Below are positions 44,879 through 52,351 of a DNA stretch of 64,000 bases, piece after piece. Source of the stretch: Flavobacteriaceae bacterium (lineage in GTDB: Bacteria; Bacteroidota; Bacteroidia; UKL13-3); contig SHWZ01000003.1 of NCBI GenBank assembly GCA_009693575.1, positions 24,572-88,571 of the forward strand, in the 5' to 3' direction. A program made the position numbers and the translations under genes. The notes beneath the pieces are model-generated. The model was not told the DNA's origin, did not search any database, and saw nothing but the letters and a program-made list of their open reading frames with translations. How positions within the stretch are numbered: the first letter of the stretch is position 1; each line of letters begins with the position of its first letter.

Positions 44879-45543
44879 TTAAAAATTTACCAAAAGATAA
44901 AGTGAAATGGGCACAGCTGGCACGAATGTGAAAAGAATTTTGTTCTCCCTTTCAATAGCTACCCCACAAATGTTTCGGTGCGATGATGGCGTATCCAATT
45001 GCCTGCTAAATAGCCTTCAGTAAATAGACTGATATGCTTGTTCAGGTTCCACATTATGCCATACATCGGCCCTCCGCCCCATCCATTGTATGTGCCTTTG
45101 ATAGTGTTAGTTCCCCCAATAACAAAATCTGTTGAAACTGTTTGTTCCTCTTTTGAAATATATCGTGCATCCACTCCGCCATACACCACGAAACGATTAC
45201 CTAGATTTCGCCGCCACTCAAAGCCTAGCATGGGGCTGTATGCCCTTTCATCGGTCACCCTGAAGGTTTGTCCGCCGCTGTTGTCTTCTTTGTGAAAAAT
45301 GGTGCTGCTGCCACCAATCCTAAATGCACCATTGGGGTTTTTCGTCCGGTATTTCAAAATAAAAGTGTAGGGCATATCCACTATGTTGGTAGGCTTGTTG
45401 CCCGCCACCGTGCTGATAAGTTGGCTCAGGTTCATGCCCAGTTCCCAATTGCTTTTCAATGCCGTGTCACGCTGTGCCTGTGCCGAAAATGTAGCAATTA
45501 GTGTTGTTATGATTAGTATAGCGTTTTTCATTGGCATAGGCAA
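44879..45543 (-). pseudogene. Outer-membrane beta-barrel gene with apparent frameshift (copy A)
   Basis: The ATG at 45543 (or the later one at 45531, MKNAILIITTLIATFSAQAQ) gives a signal peptide and a small beta-barrel (WELGMNLSQLI, FRIGGSSTIFH, WGGGPMYGIMWNLNKHISLF). The frame stops at 44959 (TETFVG then TAG). Adding one G to the GGGG run (CCCC at 44962-44965 on the plus strand) opens VAIERENKILFTFVPAVP ending LYLLVNF at a TAA (44879-44881), a typical barrel C-terminus with terminal Phe. The next ATG (44874) lies 4 bases on, consistent with an operon of two paralogues. Function is unknown. Confidence 0.65.
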
Positions 45544-45630
45544 AGGTATGGCTTGAAAAGTTGCTTAACGAACCAACTAAATGCAAGGTTACTTGGTTTA
45601 TTCTGGGTGCACTCACGTTCTTTGCTGTTA

Positions 45631-46107
45631 GTGTCACCCATTTCACTCTGCATTCCTTCGCCCATAGGTTTCCTTTGGCTGGAAGAAGATGGAAATCATG
45701 TGTCAAAAATTCTTTTTTTGGAAGAAAAAACGGAAGATAATCCTACCAGTTTTTTGAAACAAGTTGCCCAACAACTGGCTGAATATTTTGAAGGCAAGCG
45801 AATGAATTTCGATTTCCCTTCGAAACAAACTGGAACCAATTTTCAAACCCGAGTATGGCACGAACTCACCAAAATTTCCTTAGGAGAAACCATCAATTAC
45901 CTGCAACTTGCCAGGCGGCTTGGCGACGAAAAATGTATCCGAGCCGCCGCATCAGCCAACGGCAAAAACCAACTAGCTATTGTTGTGCCCTGCCACCGGG
46001 TGATAGGCAGCAATGGCAAACTGATAGGTTATTCAGGAGGCCTGCACCGCAAACACTGGTTACTACAACACGAATCAAAAATGATGGGCAAAGGGCTTGG
46101 GTTTTAA
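45631..46107 (+). CDS. ogt: Methylated-DNA--protein-cysteine methyltransferase
   Basis: 158 aa if it starts at GTG 45631 (MSPISLCIPSPIGFLWLEED), which fits the family start SPIG. A longer frame from TTG at 45553 exists but its extra residues look non-homologous. The catalytic motif is VVPCHRVIGSNGKLIGYSGGL (Cys acceptor in PCHRV), with the helix-turn-helix segment ETINYLQLARRLGDEKCIRA. It removes the alkyl group from O6-alkylguanine in a suicide reaction. Upstream TTCTTTG resembles a -7 box but is imperfect. Confidence 0.9.
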   Translation: MSPISLCIPSPIGFLWLEEDGNHVSKILFLEEKTEDNPTSFLKQVAQQLAEYFEGKRMNFDFPSKQTGTNFQTRVWHELTKISLGETINYLQLARRLGDEKCIRAAASANGKNQLAIVVPCHRVIGSNGKLIGYSGGLHRKHWLLQHESKMMGKGLGF

Positions 46108-46224
46108 CAAAATTTGAATTGTATAATTTTTGAATTTATCACAACCTTAGTATCATAACTTAACCTAACTAAGCGGGATTCCCAAAATTACCCTATCAGT
46201 CATAACAGAATAACCGAATAAACC

Positions 46225-46632
46225 ATGTTTACCCACACCACCACTATCCGCATCCGCTACGCCGATACCGACCAGATGGGCTTCGTACATCATGGTAACT
46301 ATGCCACCATGTATGAAACTGGCCGTGTGGAAGCCCTGCGAAGTCTCGGTATTGCTTACAAAGACGTTGAGCTTGCCGGCATACTCATGCCAGTGATAGA
46401 CATGCAGTCGAAATACCTGAAACCCGCCCGCTTTGATGACCTACTGACCATAGAGACAATCCTGAAAGAATTGCCCACGTCACACATCCAGTTTCACTTT
46501 GAGGTGCTGAATGAATTGGGGGAATTGCTGAATACTGGTGAGGTGAAACTGGTATTCATAAACAAAAAAAACCACAGACCTGTACGATGCCCTGGGCCAT
46601 TGCTCGAAAAACTTCGTCCGTTTTTCGCCTAA
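46225..46632 (+). CDS. Acyl-CoA thioesterase, YbgC/4HBT family
   Basis: 135 aa hotdog-fold protein. The signature TTTIRIRYADTDQMGFVHHGNYATMYETGR carries the catalytic Asp of the 4-hydroxybenzoyl-CoA thioesterase type (YADTDQMG). It hydrolyses acyl-CoA thioesters. In many bacteria the homologue YbgC is linked to the Tol-Pal system, but no tol genes are here. The terC start follows 29 bases after its stop. Confidence 0.92.
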   Translation: MFTHTTTIRIRYADTDQMGFVHHGNYATMYETGRVEALRSLGIAYKDVELAGILMPVIDMQSKYLKPARFDDLLTIETILKELPTSHIQFHFEVLNELGELLNTGEVKLVFINKKNHRPVRCPGPLLEKLRPFFA

Positions 46633-46642
46633 TGAAAGTGCG

Positions 46643-46650
46643 TACTTTTG
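46643..46650 (+). promoter_or_regulatory. -7 promoter box of terC
   Basis: TACTTTTG matches TAnnTTTG and ends 11 bases before the ATG at 46662, so terC has its own promoter although it follows the thioesterase gene closely. Confidence 0.5.
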
Positions 46651-46661
46651 CAGCATAAACT

Positions 46662-47411
46662 ATGGATTTTATAGACATTTTCTCGAAGCCCGAAAACCTG
46701 CTCAGCCTGCTGACCCTCACCGGCATGGAAATTATTTTAGGTGTTGACAATATCATTTTTATTTCAATTGTAACAAGCAGGCTGCCCCTGAGCATGCAGC
46801 CACGTGCCAGAGCCTTGGGACTTTTTCTGGCATTGATCTTCCGCATCATTTTGTTGGCTTTCATCAGCAGGTTAGCCAACATGACTGAGGAGCTTTTCTC
46901 CATTTCGGGATTTGCTTTCAGTGCCCACGATCTAATTATGCTAGGTGGAGGATTGTTCCTCATTTTCAAAACCACTATGGAGATTTACAACAAATTGGAG
47001 GGAGAGAACGAACACCACAACGAAGGGAAGCAAAATGCTTTTGTTTCTATCGTGATTCAAGTAGTACTTATAGACATTGTTTTTTCATTTGACAGCATTA
47101 TCACTGCCGTAGGCTTGAGTCGAGAAGTGACCATCATGGTTGCTGCCGTGGTCATTTCCATGCTTATTATGCTTGCATTTAGTGGGGCAGTTGCAAGATT
47201 TATTAACCGCCACCCAAGTATGAAGATGCTGGCACTTTCTTTCTTGCTTATGATTGGTTTCATATTGGTAGGCGAGGGTTTCCACCAAGAAATAGAGAAA
47301 GGATATATATACTTTGCCATGGCATTCTCCTTGTTGGTAGAAAGCCTTAACATCTGGATGCGGAAGCGGCATTCAAAGCCTGTGAAGCTGAAGGATAATT
47401 TGAATATGTAA
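46662..47411 (+). CDS. TerC family integral membrane protein
   Basis: 249 aa with about seven membrane segments. The TerC signatures are LTGMEIILGVDNIIFISIV near the N-terminus and VVLIDIVFSFDSIITAVGL in the second half; both carry conserved Asp/Asn residues thought to bind a metal. Some members of the family export manganese in bacteria; others protect against tellurite. Which applies here is unknown. It converges on the TonB-dependent receptor gene; the gap holds an inverted repeat. Confidence 0.92.
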   Translation: MDFIDIFSKPENLLSLLTLTGMEIILGVDNIIFISIVTSRLPLSMQPRARALGLFLALIFRIILLAFISRLANMTEELFSISGFAFSAHDLIMLGGGLFLIFKTTMEIYNKLEGENEHHNEGKQNAFVSIVIQVVLIDIVFSFDSIITAVGLSREVTIMVAAVVISMLIMLAFSGAVARFINRHPSMKMLALSFLLMIGFILVGEGFHQEIEKGYIYFAMAFSLLVESLNIWMRKRHSKPVKLKDNLNM

Positions 47412-47435
47412 GTGTTGTAAACCCTTTCACAGTCT

Positions 47436-47496
47436 TCGATAACCTCCGAATGACAGGCTTCTTACTTGAATATGTCAGGCTCAGTTTATCGAAGCC
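47436..47496. repeat. Inverted pair of dispersed repeats between convergent genes
   Basis: CTTCGATAA (47436-47444) and TTATCGAAG (47488-47496) are perfect inverted copies, each continuing into a related word (ATGACAGGC; GTCAGGCTC). The text resembles diverged copies of the GAGCGAAGTCGAA element at 17595 and 52021, in opposite orientations. Lying between convergent terC and the receptor gene, it may act as a two-way terminator. Confidence 0.5.
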
Positions 47497-47504
47497 AGAT
47501 TCTT

Positions 47505-49835
47505 TTACAACCCTACCGTTAGTTGCAGAAAAAAATTAATACCTGCCTGCGGGAAATAGAAATTATTGTCTACCCGACTGCCATTGTAGAAATAGCCATA
47601 GGTATATCCATTAGGTTCGTAGTGGAGGTTTAGAAAATTGTTCAAAAGAAAACTTAGTTGTACTTTTCTTAATTCCTTACAAGGTATATCCGCTGACGCC
47701 CGCAGGTCGTTCACCCAAAAGGCTTTCAAGCTTCGGCTATTATTTTGTGTGTTATCCAAATACTGTTTGGAAACATACTTAGAAAGCCAATCAATAGTGA
47801 TGCGTTTGGTAGGCTTATACCTCAGTATGCTTGAGCCAACCAATGATGGCGATAGACTTAAACTGGTATTCTTGTAAATTTTGACAAGGCTGTCCGTATA
47901 AGTTGTACTGTCGGTATAAAAAGTAGCATATTCACCGAACGATTTTATCTTGTTTTGGCTCAGACTCAGGTTGGCGGTCATTTGAAGTTTTCTGTGTATA
48001 ACCACCGAGCCAGAAAGTTCGATGCCTGCACGATAACTTTTGGCCACGTTCACCCGCAAGGGCACGCCCACATCGTTCACGGTGCCATCGTTCACCAACT
48101 GATTTTTGTAGTTCATAAAGTATAGGTTTGCATCAAAACTATAACGGCCAGAAATTTTGCGGTAGCCACCTTCAAAATCGTCCAAAAACTCCTGCTTCGG
48201 GTAGTTGCGTGTTGTTGCCTGCATAATGTCGTTGTAGGCAGGTTCGCGGCCACTACGCCCATATTGGAGATGGAGGGTCTGCTCTTTTTTCAGGCGGTAT
48301 TCAAGTCCTGCTTTGGGGTTGATAAACGTATATTTCAATGGATGGTCATAGGAGATAATGTAGCCCATACTTTCATCTGTTCCTTTGGTTTTGTAGTTGA
48401 TATGCCTTCCCTGTAACTCTGCGTATCCTCGTAGGTTTTTATTATTCTGATAACTCACTTTGGCAAAAATATTCTGATCCCTTTTGGTGGATTTTCCATC
48501 GTAATAGTGTTGATAAATTTCAGAGTTTCCCGCATACCTAGCCCAGGTAACTTCACCCCACCGTTCTCCATCATATTGGCTCACACTCCCGCCCACCATA
48601 GCTTCCAGTTTGCCTTTGGCATAGATGGCATTTGCATTCACCCCATAAAAATCATTACCCAACCAACGCCTGCGGATGAGGTCGGTGTTGGTGATGTGGA
48701 AAGCGGTGTCAATCCCAAGATTATATTTTCCAACATCAGTTCCAGCCTTATATTCTTCGTAGTAGCCGCTGCCTCTTGTGAGAAAGCCAGCAGAATTTAG
48801 CAGCCAATGTTTTCTTAATTGCCAAGCATAGTGTATTTGGTAATAATCTTGGCGGTAGTTGTCTGTCTGGTTTTTGTAGGTGAATCTATTATAAGTTCTG
48901 TTGCCTGAATTCCGAAGCTGTTTCAGTTCATCAGCTGACAACAAGTCATTGACAGCATAATTTTTCATGCCGGCGGTATCGCTATTCAACCTGCTTTCCG
49001 GTATGCCATTCCATGCCTGCCCTGTCACTTCGCTGCCACTGAAATGAATCAGTTTGAGCATACTTTTTTTACCACTGCGGGTAGCTTGCACAAAATATGA
49101 ACTGAGGTTGCTACTACTCCTATCTACATAACCATCGCTCAGAATTCTACTCAACCGTCCTTCTATGCTCCACTGTCCAATCGTACCTGTGCCAAAACGC
49201 ATACTGTACTTTTGGCTGTACCTATTTTTTCCCTTTGGATAATTGGCTGCAGATTCAGGAAAAATATATCCTCCAGCAAAATTTGTTTCTGCAAAGGCCT
49301 TGGTCGCACTTTTATCTGTTTGTATATTGATGCTTGCCCCAAAAGCTCCTGTGCCATTGGTGCTTGTGCCCACCCCCCGTTGCACCTGTACGTTGTCGGC
49401 TGAGCTGCCAATATCAGGCACATCCACAAAATAAGTGACTTGGCTTTCGGCATCGTTCACGGGTACTCCGTTCAAGGTTACATTTATGCGGCTAGGGTCA
49501 ACCCCACGAATGCGGATACCTGTATACCCCACCCCATTTCCGGCATCGCTGTAGCTTACTGCATTGAGGGTGTATTGCAACAAGATGGGCAGGTCTTGGC
49601 CTAGATTTCGTTCGCTCAGGGTTACCTTATTCAAAGTACTGTTGGTGGGATTGCTACGTTGTCTTGTGCCTCGCACTGCGGCTCCTTCTAGTTGATTGAT
49701 TGTAGTGTCAGTATTTTCTTGGCCGCTGGCCAAAATGGAAAGCAATAGGAGCGAAAAGACACCGCTATTTCTTAGCATTTTTAAGGTCATGGGTTGAGGT
49801 CGCATCCAACCACAAATGGAAATTGATTTACGCAT
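47505..49835 (-). CDS. TonB-dependent receptor, probable thiamine transporter
   Basis: 776 aa from the ATG at 49835; ATG at 49790 or 49778 would start nearer the signal peptide (MLRNSGVFSLLLLSILASGQ). Residues ~60-190 form the plug (LSERNLGQDLPILLQYTLN, GVGYTGIRIRGVDPSRINVT, VQRGVGTSTNGTGAFGASI), and the rest is a 22-strand barrel ending in an aromatic-rich strand. It lacks the N-terminal CarboxypepD-like domain seen in SusC proteins. A TPP riboswitch with an attenuator lies directly upstream. Known TPP-controlled receptors in Bacteroidota are proposed thiamine or thiamine-precursor importers, so that is the best guess for its substrate. Confidence 0.9.
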   Translation of the reverse strand: MRKSISICGWMRPQPMTLKMLRNSGVFSLLLLSILASGQENTDTTINQLEGAAVRGTRQRSNPTNSTLNKVTLSERNLGQDLPILLQYTLNAVSYSDAGNGVGYTGIRIRGVDPSRINVTLNGVPVNDAESQVTYFVDVPDIGSSADNVQVQRGVGTSTNGTGAFGASINIQTDKSATKAFAETNFAGGYIFPESAANYPKGKNRYSQKYSMRFGTGTIGQWSIEGRLSRILSDGYVDRSSSNLSSYFVQATRSGKKSMLKLIHFSGSEVTGQAWNGIPESRLNSDTAGMKNYAVNDLLSADELKQLRNSGNRTYNRFTYKNQTDNYRQDYYQIHYAWQLRKHWLLNSAGFLTRGSGYYEEYKAGTDVGKYNLGIDTAFHITNTDLIRRRWLGNDFYGVNANAIYAKGKLEAMVGGSVSQYDGERWGEVTWARYAGNSEIYQHYYDGKSTKRDQNIFAKVSYQNNKNLRGYAELQGRHINYKTKGTDESMGYIISYDHPLKYTFINPKAGLEYRLKKEQTLHLQYGRSGREPAYNDIMQATTRNYPKQEFLDDFEGGYRKISGRYSFDANLYFMNYKNQLVNDGTVNDVGVPLRVNVAKSYRAGIELSGSVVIHRKLQMTANLSLSQNKIKSFGEYATFYTDSTTYTDSLVKIYKNTSLSLSPSLVGSSILRYKPTKRITIDWLSKYVSKQYLDNTQNNSRSLKAFWVNDLRASADIPCKELRKVQLSFLLNNFLNLHYEPNGYTYGYFYNGSRVDNNFYFPQAGINFFLQLTVGL

Positions 49836-49856
49836 TTTTGTAAATACTTTTTAATG

Positions 49857-49882
49857 AAAAAAAATGCCTGCGTGCAGGGGCA
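49857..49882 (-). terminator. Attenuator of the TPP riboswitch
   Basis: On the minus strand CCTGC, AC, GCAGG (49878-49867) form a hairpin followed by CA and T8 (49864-49857), 21 bases before the receptor start. Its 3' arm is also complementary to the aptamer strand at 49941-49950, giving an alternative antiterminator pairing. Confidence 0.8.
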
Positions 49883-49929
49883 GCAGCAAGTTGAATATAC
49901 AACCCTTTTCCACGCCAATATGACGTGAC

Positions 49930-50012
49930 TCTTTTTCCTTCGCAGGCATTATCCTGTTCAGGTTCGGAGGGTATTATCTCAGTCGGTTGTTTCCAACCAA
50001 CACCCCTAAAGA
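49930..50012 (-). promoter_or_regulatory. TPP (thiamine pyrophosphate) riboswitch, THI element
   Basis: Read on the minus strand the region contains the conserved THI-box core: GGGGTG at the start, then CTGAGATAATACCC, GAACCTGAACAGG and ATAATGCCTGCGAAGG. A UCUUU/AAAGA outer stem closes it (50008-50012 with 49930-49934). The segment AATGCCTGCG (complement of 49941-49950) is exactly complementary over 10 bases to the 3' arm of the downstream terminator (49863-49872). So TPP binding should free the terminator, and absence of TPP should allow antitermination and receptor expression. This is seen directly except for ligand binding, which is inferred from the class. Confidence 0.93.
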
Positions 50013-50046
50013 CGGGGCAATATTAAGGGGAAAGTCTGGAATTAAT

Positions 50047-51381
50047 TTATCTCAAATGCATTTTGAGTAAAGGCTCCAACAAAGTCCTATCAGCTAATTT
50101 TTCTTCCAATTGGCTGGCAATTATTTCATCTATTATGCCCTCGTTCACCTTGCCCATTTGCTGGGCATAACTGTAGGGCTGCTTGCTAAAAGTCACCAAT
50201 TCATATTGCGATTTGTAGAGGTCGGGATAAAGTTCGCAGAGTTCATGTTCTATATGTTTGCGTTGAAGAAATTCCTTGTCGCCCACCTTGTCTGCCATCT
50301 CATAAAAATTTTGCACTGCCAGGTCAGCTATTGCATCAGCGTTCGGTTTTCTTTCTTTATAGTATTCGGCAAAAACTTTGTTCCAATCCGGGTGGAATTT
50401 TTCAATACATTCATCCATCACTACGCAGTCTTCAAAAGAACAATTCATTCCCTGGCCATAGAACGGAACCACCGCATGTGCTGCATCTCCCAACAACGCA
50501 AGTTTATCGTCCACCACCCAAGGATTGCACTTGATGGTAACCAATGAACCCGTAGGATTATTGAAAAAATCTTCGGCAATGGTGGGCATCATCTTCAAGG
50601 CATCAGGAAACTCAGCGTCAAAAAATGCAAGCAAATCCGCTTCAGATTTCAGCTGTTGGAAGCTTGGCAGTCCTTGGTTGGCCAAAAACAGAGTGCAAGT
50701 GAAATCGCCCGAAGGATTGGGCAAGGCTATCATCATGAATGCACCTCTTGGCCAAATGTGCAACGCATTCTTCTCCATTAAAAAAGTACCGTTATCTCCA
50801 GCGGGAATAGCCAGTTCTTTATATCCAACATATAGATAATTTTGCGAATAATCGAAACGGTCGGTAATTTGCATTCGTCCGCGGGTGGCTGCAAATGCAC
50901 CATCTGTTCCAATGATTCTGTCGGCTTTTGCTGTAATTTGTTCACCGTTTTCATTTTCAAAAAAGGCTGTTGCATTTGCCACATCCACATCGGTACAGCG
51001 GTGGTTGAAATATAAATATATATTTGGGTAGTCGCTAGCCAGTTCTAGCAATCGGGTATTCAACCTGCCGCGGGAAACGGAGTTGATACACTGCCCACCT
51101 GTGCCGTACGGTTGCTGATTGAGGCTGCCATCTTTGCCGTGCATCATGCGGCCATACATGGGTATCGCATCGGCCAACACTTCGGAATCAAGACCTACTT
51201 TTTGCAGGGCATTTATTCCGCGGGTACTCAGAGCCAAGTTGATGCTTCTGCCCGCCATTATTCGGTTGCTTCGCATATCTGGGCGGCGTTCATACAAGTG
51301 AATCTCAAAGCCACGTTTGGCCAAATACACGGAAAGCAAAGAACCCGAAAGTCCACCACCCACCAATATTATTTTTTCCAT
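50047..51381 (-). CDS. kmo: Kynurenine 3-monooxygenase
   Basis: 444 aa from the ATG at 51381 (MEKIILVGGGLSGSLLSVYL). This start is chosen because TACCTTCG (51386-51393, minus, one mismatch to TAnnTTTG) ends 4 bases before it. FAD-dependent aromatic hydroxylase with the GxGxxG motif, a DG-type segment (DRIIGTDGAFAATRGRM), and GDAAHAVVPFYGQGMNCSFEDC typical of KMO. It hydroxylates L-kynurenine to 3-hydroxykynurenine using NADPH and O2. Bacteroidota that degrade tryptophan by this route usually also have kynU and 3-hydroxyanthranilate dioxygenase; neither is in the window, but a candidate aminomuconate semialdehyde dehydrogenase is at 4954. Confidence 0.93.
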   Translation of the reverse strand: MEKIILVGGGLSGSLLSVYLAKRGFEIHLYERRPDMRSNRIMAGRSINLALSTRGINALQKVGLDSEVLADAIPMYGRMMHGKDGSLNQQPYGTGGQCINSVSRGRLNTRLLELASDYPNIYLYFNHRCTDVDVANATAFFENENGEQITAKADRIIGTDGAFAATRGRMQITDRFDYSQNYLYVGYKELAIPAGDNGTFLMEKNALHIWPRGAFMMIALPNPSGDFTCTLFLANQGLPSFQQLKSEADLLAFFDAEFPDALKMMPTIAEDFFNNPTGSLVTIKCNPWVVDDKLALLGDAAHAVVPFYGQGMNCSFEDCVVMDECIEKFHPDWNKVFAEYYKERKPNADAIADLAVQNFYEMADKVGDKEFLQRKHIEHELCELYPDLYKSQYELVTFSKQPYSYAQQMGKVNEGIIDEIIASQLEEKLADRTLLEPLLKMHLR

Positions 51382-51464
51382 GCTGCGAAGGTAGTTCGGG
51401 AAAATGTCAAACTCAATTGCAGCTAACAACCACCATTTGTATGAGAGGTATGTACAAGACTAAA

Positions 51465-51740
51465 TTATACAAACTTTTTTATAAAAAATGTTCCGAAGGG
51501 AATTAATGATAGAAGGAAGACTTTCACAGTAGCGGTAAAACTTAGCGGCATTTTTTTGAAGGCAATGGCCAATAGTATCACAAATGCAATAAACAGAAAA
51601 CCATGTGCGTAGCCTAAAATTTTAATAGGTAACATCATTCCCCAAACATATTTTGACGGCATCCCAACCAATAACAACAGAAGATAAGACACGCCCTCTG
51701 CATGACCAATTTTGATTAAAGAAGCCCGGATATTTTTCAT
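51465..51740 (-). CDS. DUF3817 membrane protein
   Basis: 91 aa with three membrane segments. The start GHAEGVSYLLLLLVGMPSKYVWG and the following LPIKILGYAHGFLFI match DUF3817, a short family of unknown function. A perfect -7 box (TACTTTTG, 51745-51752 minus) ends 4 bases before the ATG, so the mRNA is probably leaderless. Confidence 0.85.
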   Translation of the reverse strand: MKNIRASLIKIGHAEGVSYLLLLLVGMPSKYVWGMMLPIKILGYAHGFLFIAFVILLAIAFKKMPLSFTATVKVFLLSLIPFGTFFIKKFV

Positions 51741-51744
51741 GCGT

Positions 51745-51752
51745 CAAAAGTA
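51745..51752 (-). promoter_or_regulatory. -7 promoter box of the DUF3817 gene
   Basis: On the minus strand TACTTTTG matches TAnnTTTG and stops 4 bases before the ATG at 51740. Confidence 0.55.
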
Positions 51753-51799
51753 GTGACACTTTATTGAAACAGAAACAATCAACGAAACCTTTAGTAAAA

Positions 51800-52129
51800 C
51801 TACTCTTTCACAAACTTCAAGTGCTGCCCAGCGGCTTCGATGAAATAGACCCCGCTGGCAAGCTGTGATATGTAGATGGAAGTCGTAGATTCTCCTTTAC
51901 TGCTGGTAGTCAGGATTTGTTTTCCTGCCATGTCTGTAATACTTATTAAATGATTTCCTTGAGGCAAGGCAGTGAGAAAGAGTGTTGAGCCTGCGGGGTT
52001 CGGATAAAGCATCACCCCACTTGTCATGTTGAGCGAAGTCGAAACACCCGTCCAGTAGAATTTCTGGTAGTTGTTTTTTATTGGTTTAGTACCACAAAGT
52101 AAAAGCAGGAAAATGAAACAATGGAACAA
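51800..52129 (-). CDS. Orphan T9SS type A sorting tail
   Basis: 109 aa from a TTG at 52129. The C-terminal ~75 residues are a full type A sorting domain (VMLYPNPAGSTLFLTALP, ISITDMAGKQILTTS, IYISQLASGVYFIEA, KFVKE). The N-terminal part has a short hydrophobic stretch (FIFLLLLCGTK) but no strong signal peptide, and VSTSLNMT is encoded by the dispersed repeat at 52021-52045. This looks like the 3' remnant of a larger secreted protein whose upstream part was replaced by repeat-rich DNA, though a very small secreted product cannot be excluded. Confidence 0.5.
   Translation of the reverse strand: MFHCFIFLLLLCGTKPIKNNYQKFYWTGVSTSLNMTSGVMLYPNPAGSTLFLTALPQGNHLISITDMAGKQILTTSSKGESTTSIYISQLASGVYFIEAAGQHLKFVKE
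52021..52045. repeat. Dispersed GAGCGAAGTCGAA element, copy 2
   Basis: TTGTCATGTTGAGCGAAGTC followed by GAAAC, close to the copy at 17595-17620 (13 identical bases GAGCGAAGTCGAA plus the TTGTCA start). It lies inside the frame of the orphan sorting tail and supplies eight of its codons. Confidence 0.65.
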
Positions 52130-52184
52130 TAAAGCAAAATATTTTTATTGCTCGAGCAACAATTGTTGTCGGGGCAATAGAAGT

Positions 52185-52218
52185 GGCCTCACCCTGCCCT
52201 CTTCACTGGAAAGGGTGG
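52185..52218. repeat. Intergenic copy of the repeat found in the GH92 gene
   Basis: GGCCTCACCCTGCCCTCTTC continuing ACTGGAAAGGGTGG. It shares GGCCTCACC, CCC and the GGAAAGG core (in the opposite orientation) with 18811-18846. It lies in the 222-base gap before the giant gene. Confidence 0.5.
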
Positions 52219-52334
52219 CACATTGTCGTGGGGGCAACCACTCAACAAGTACCCGTGGCATTCTGCTGTATCGGTAGGCAACAAAGTATGTTGACAGTTC
52301 CGTTGCAAGGGAACACAGCAAAATAATCCTACCC

Positions 52335-52342
52335 TATCTTCG
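52335..52342 (+). promoter_or_regulatory. Possible -7 box of the giant PKD gene
   Basis: TATCTTCG, one mismatch from TAnnTTTG, ends 9 bases before the TTG start at 52352. No TTG at the -33 distance. Confidence 0.35.
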
Positions 52343-52351
52343 CCTATCAAA

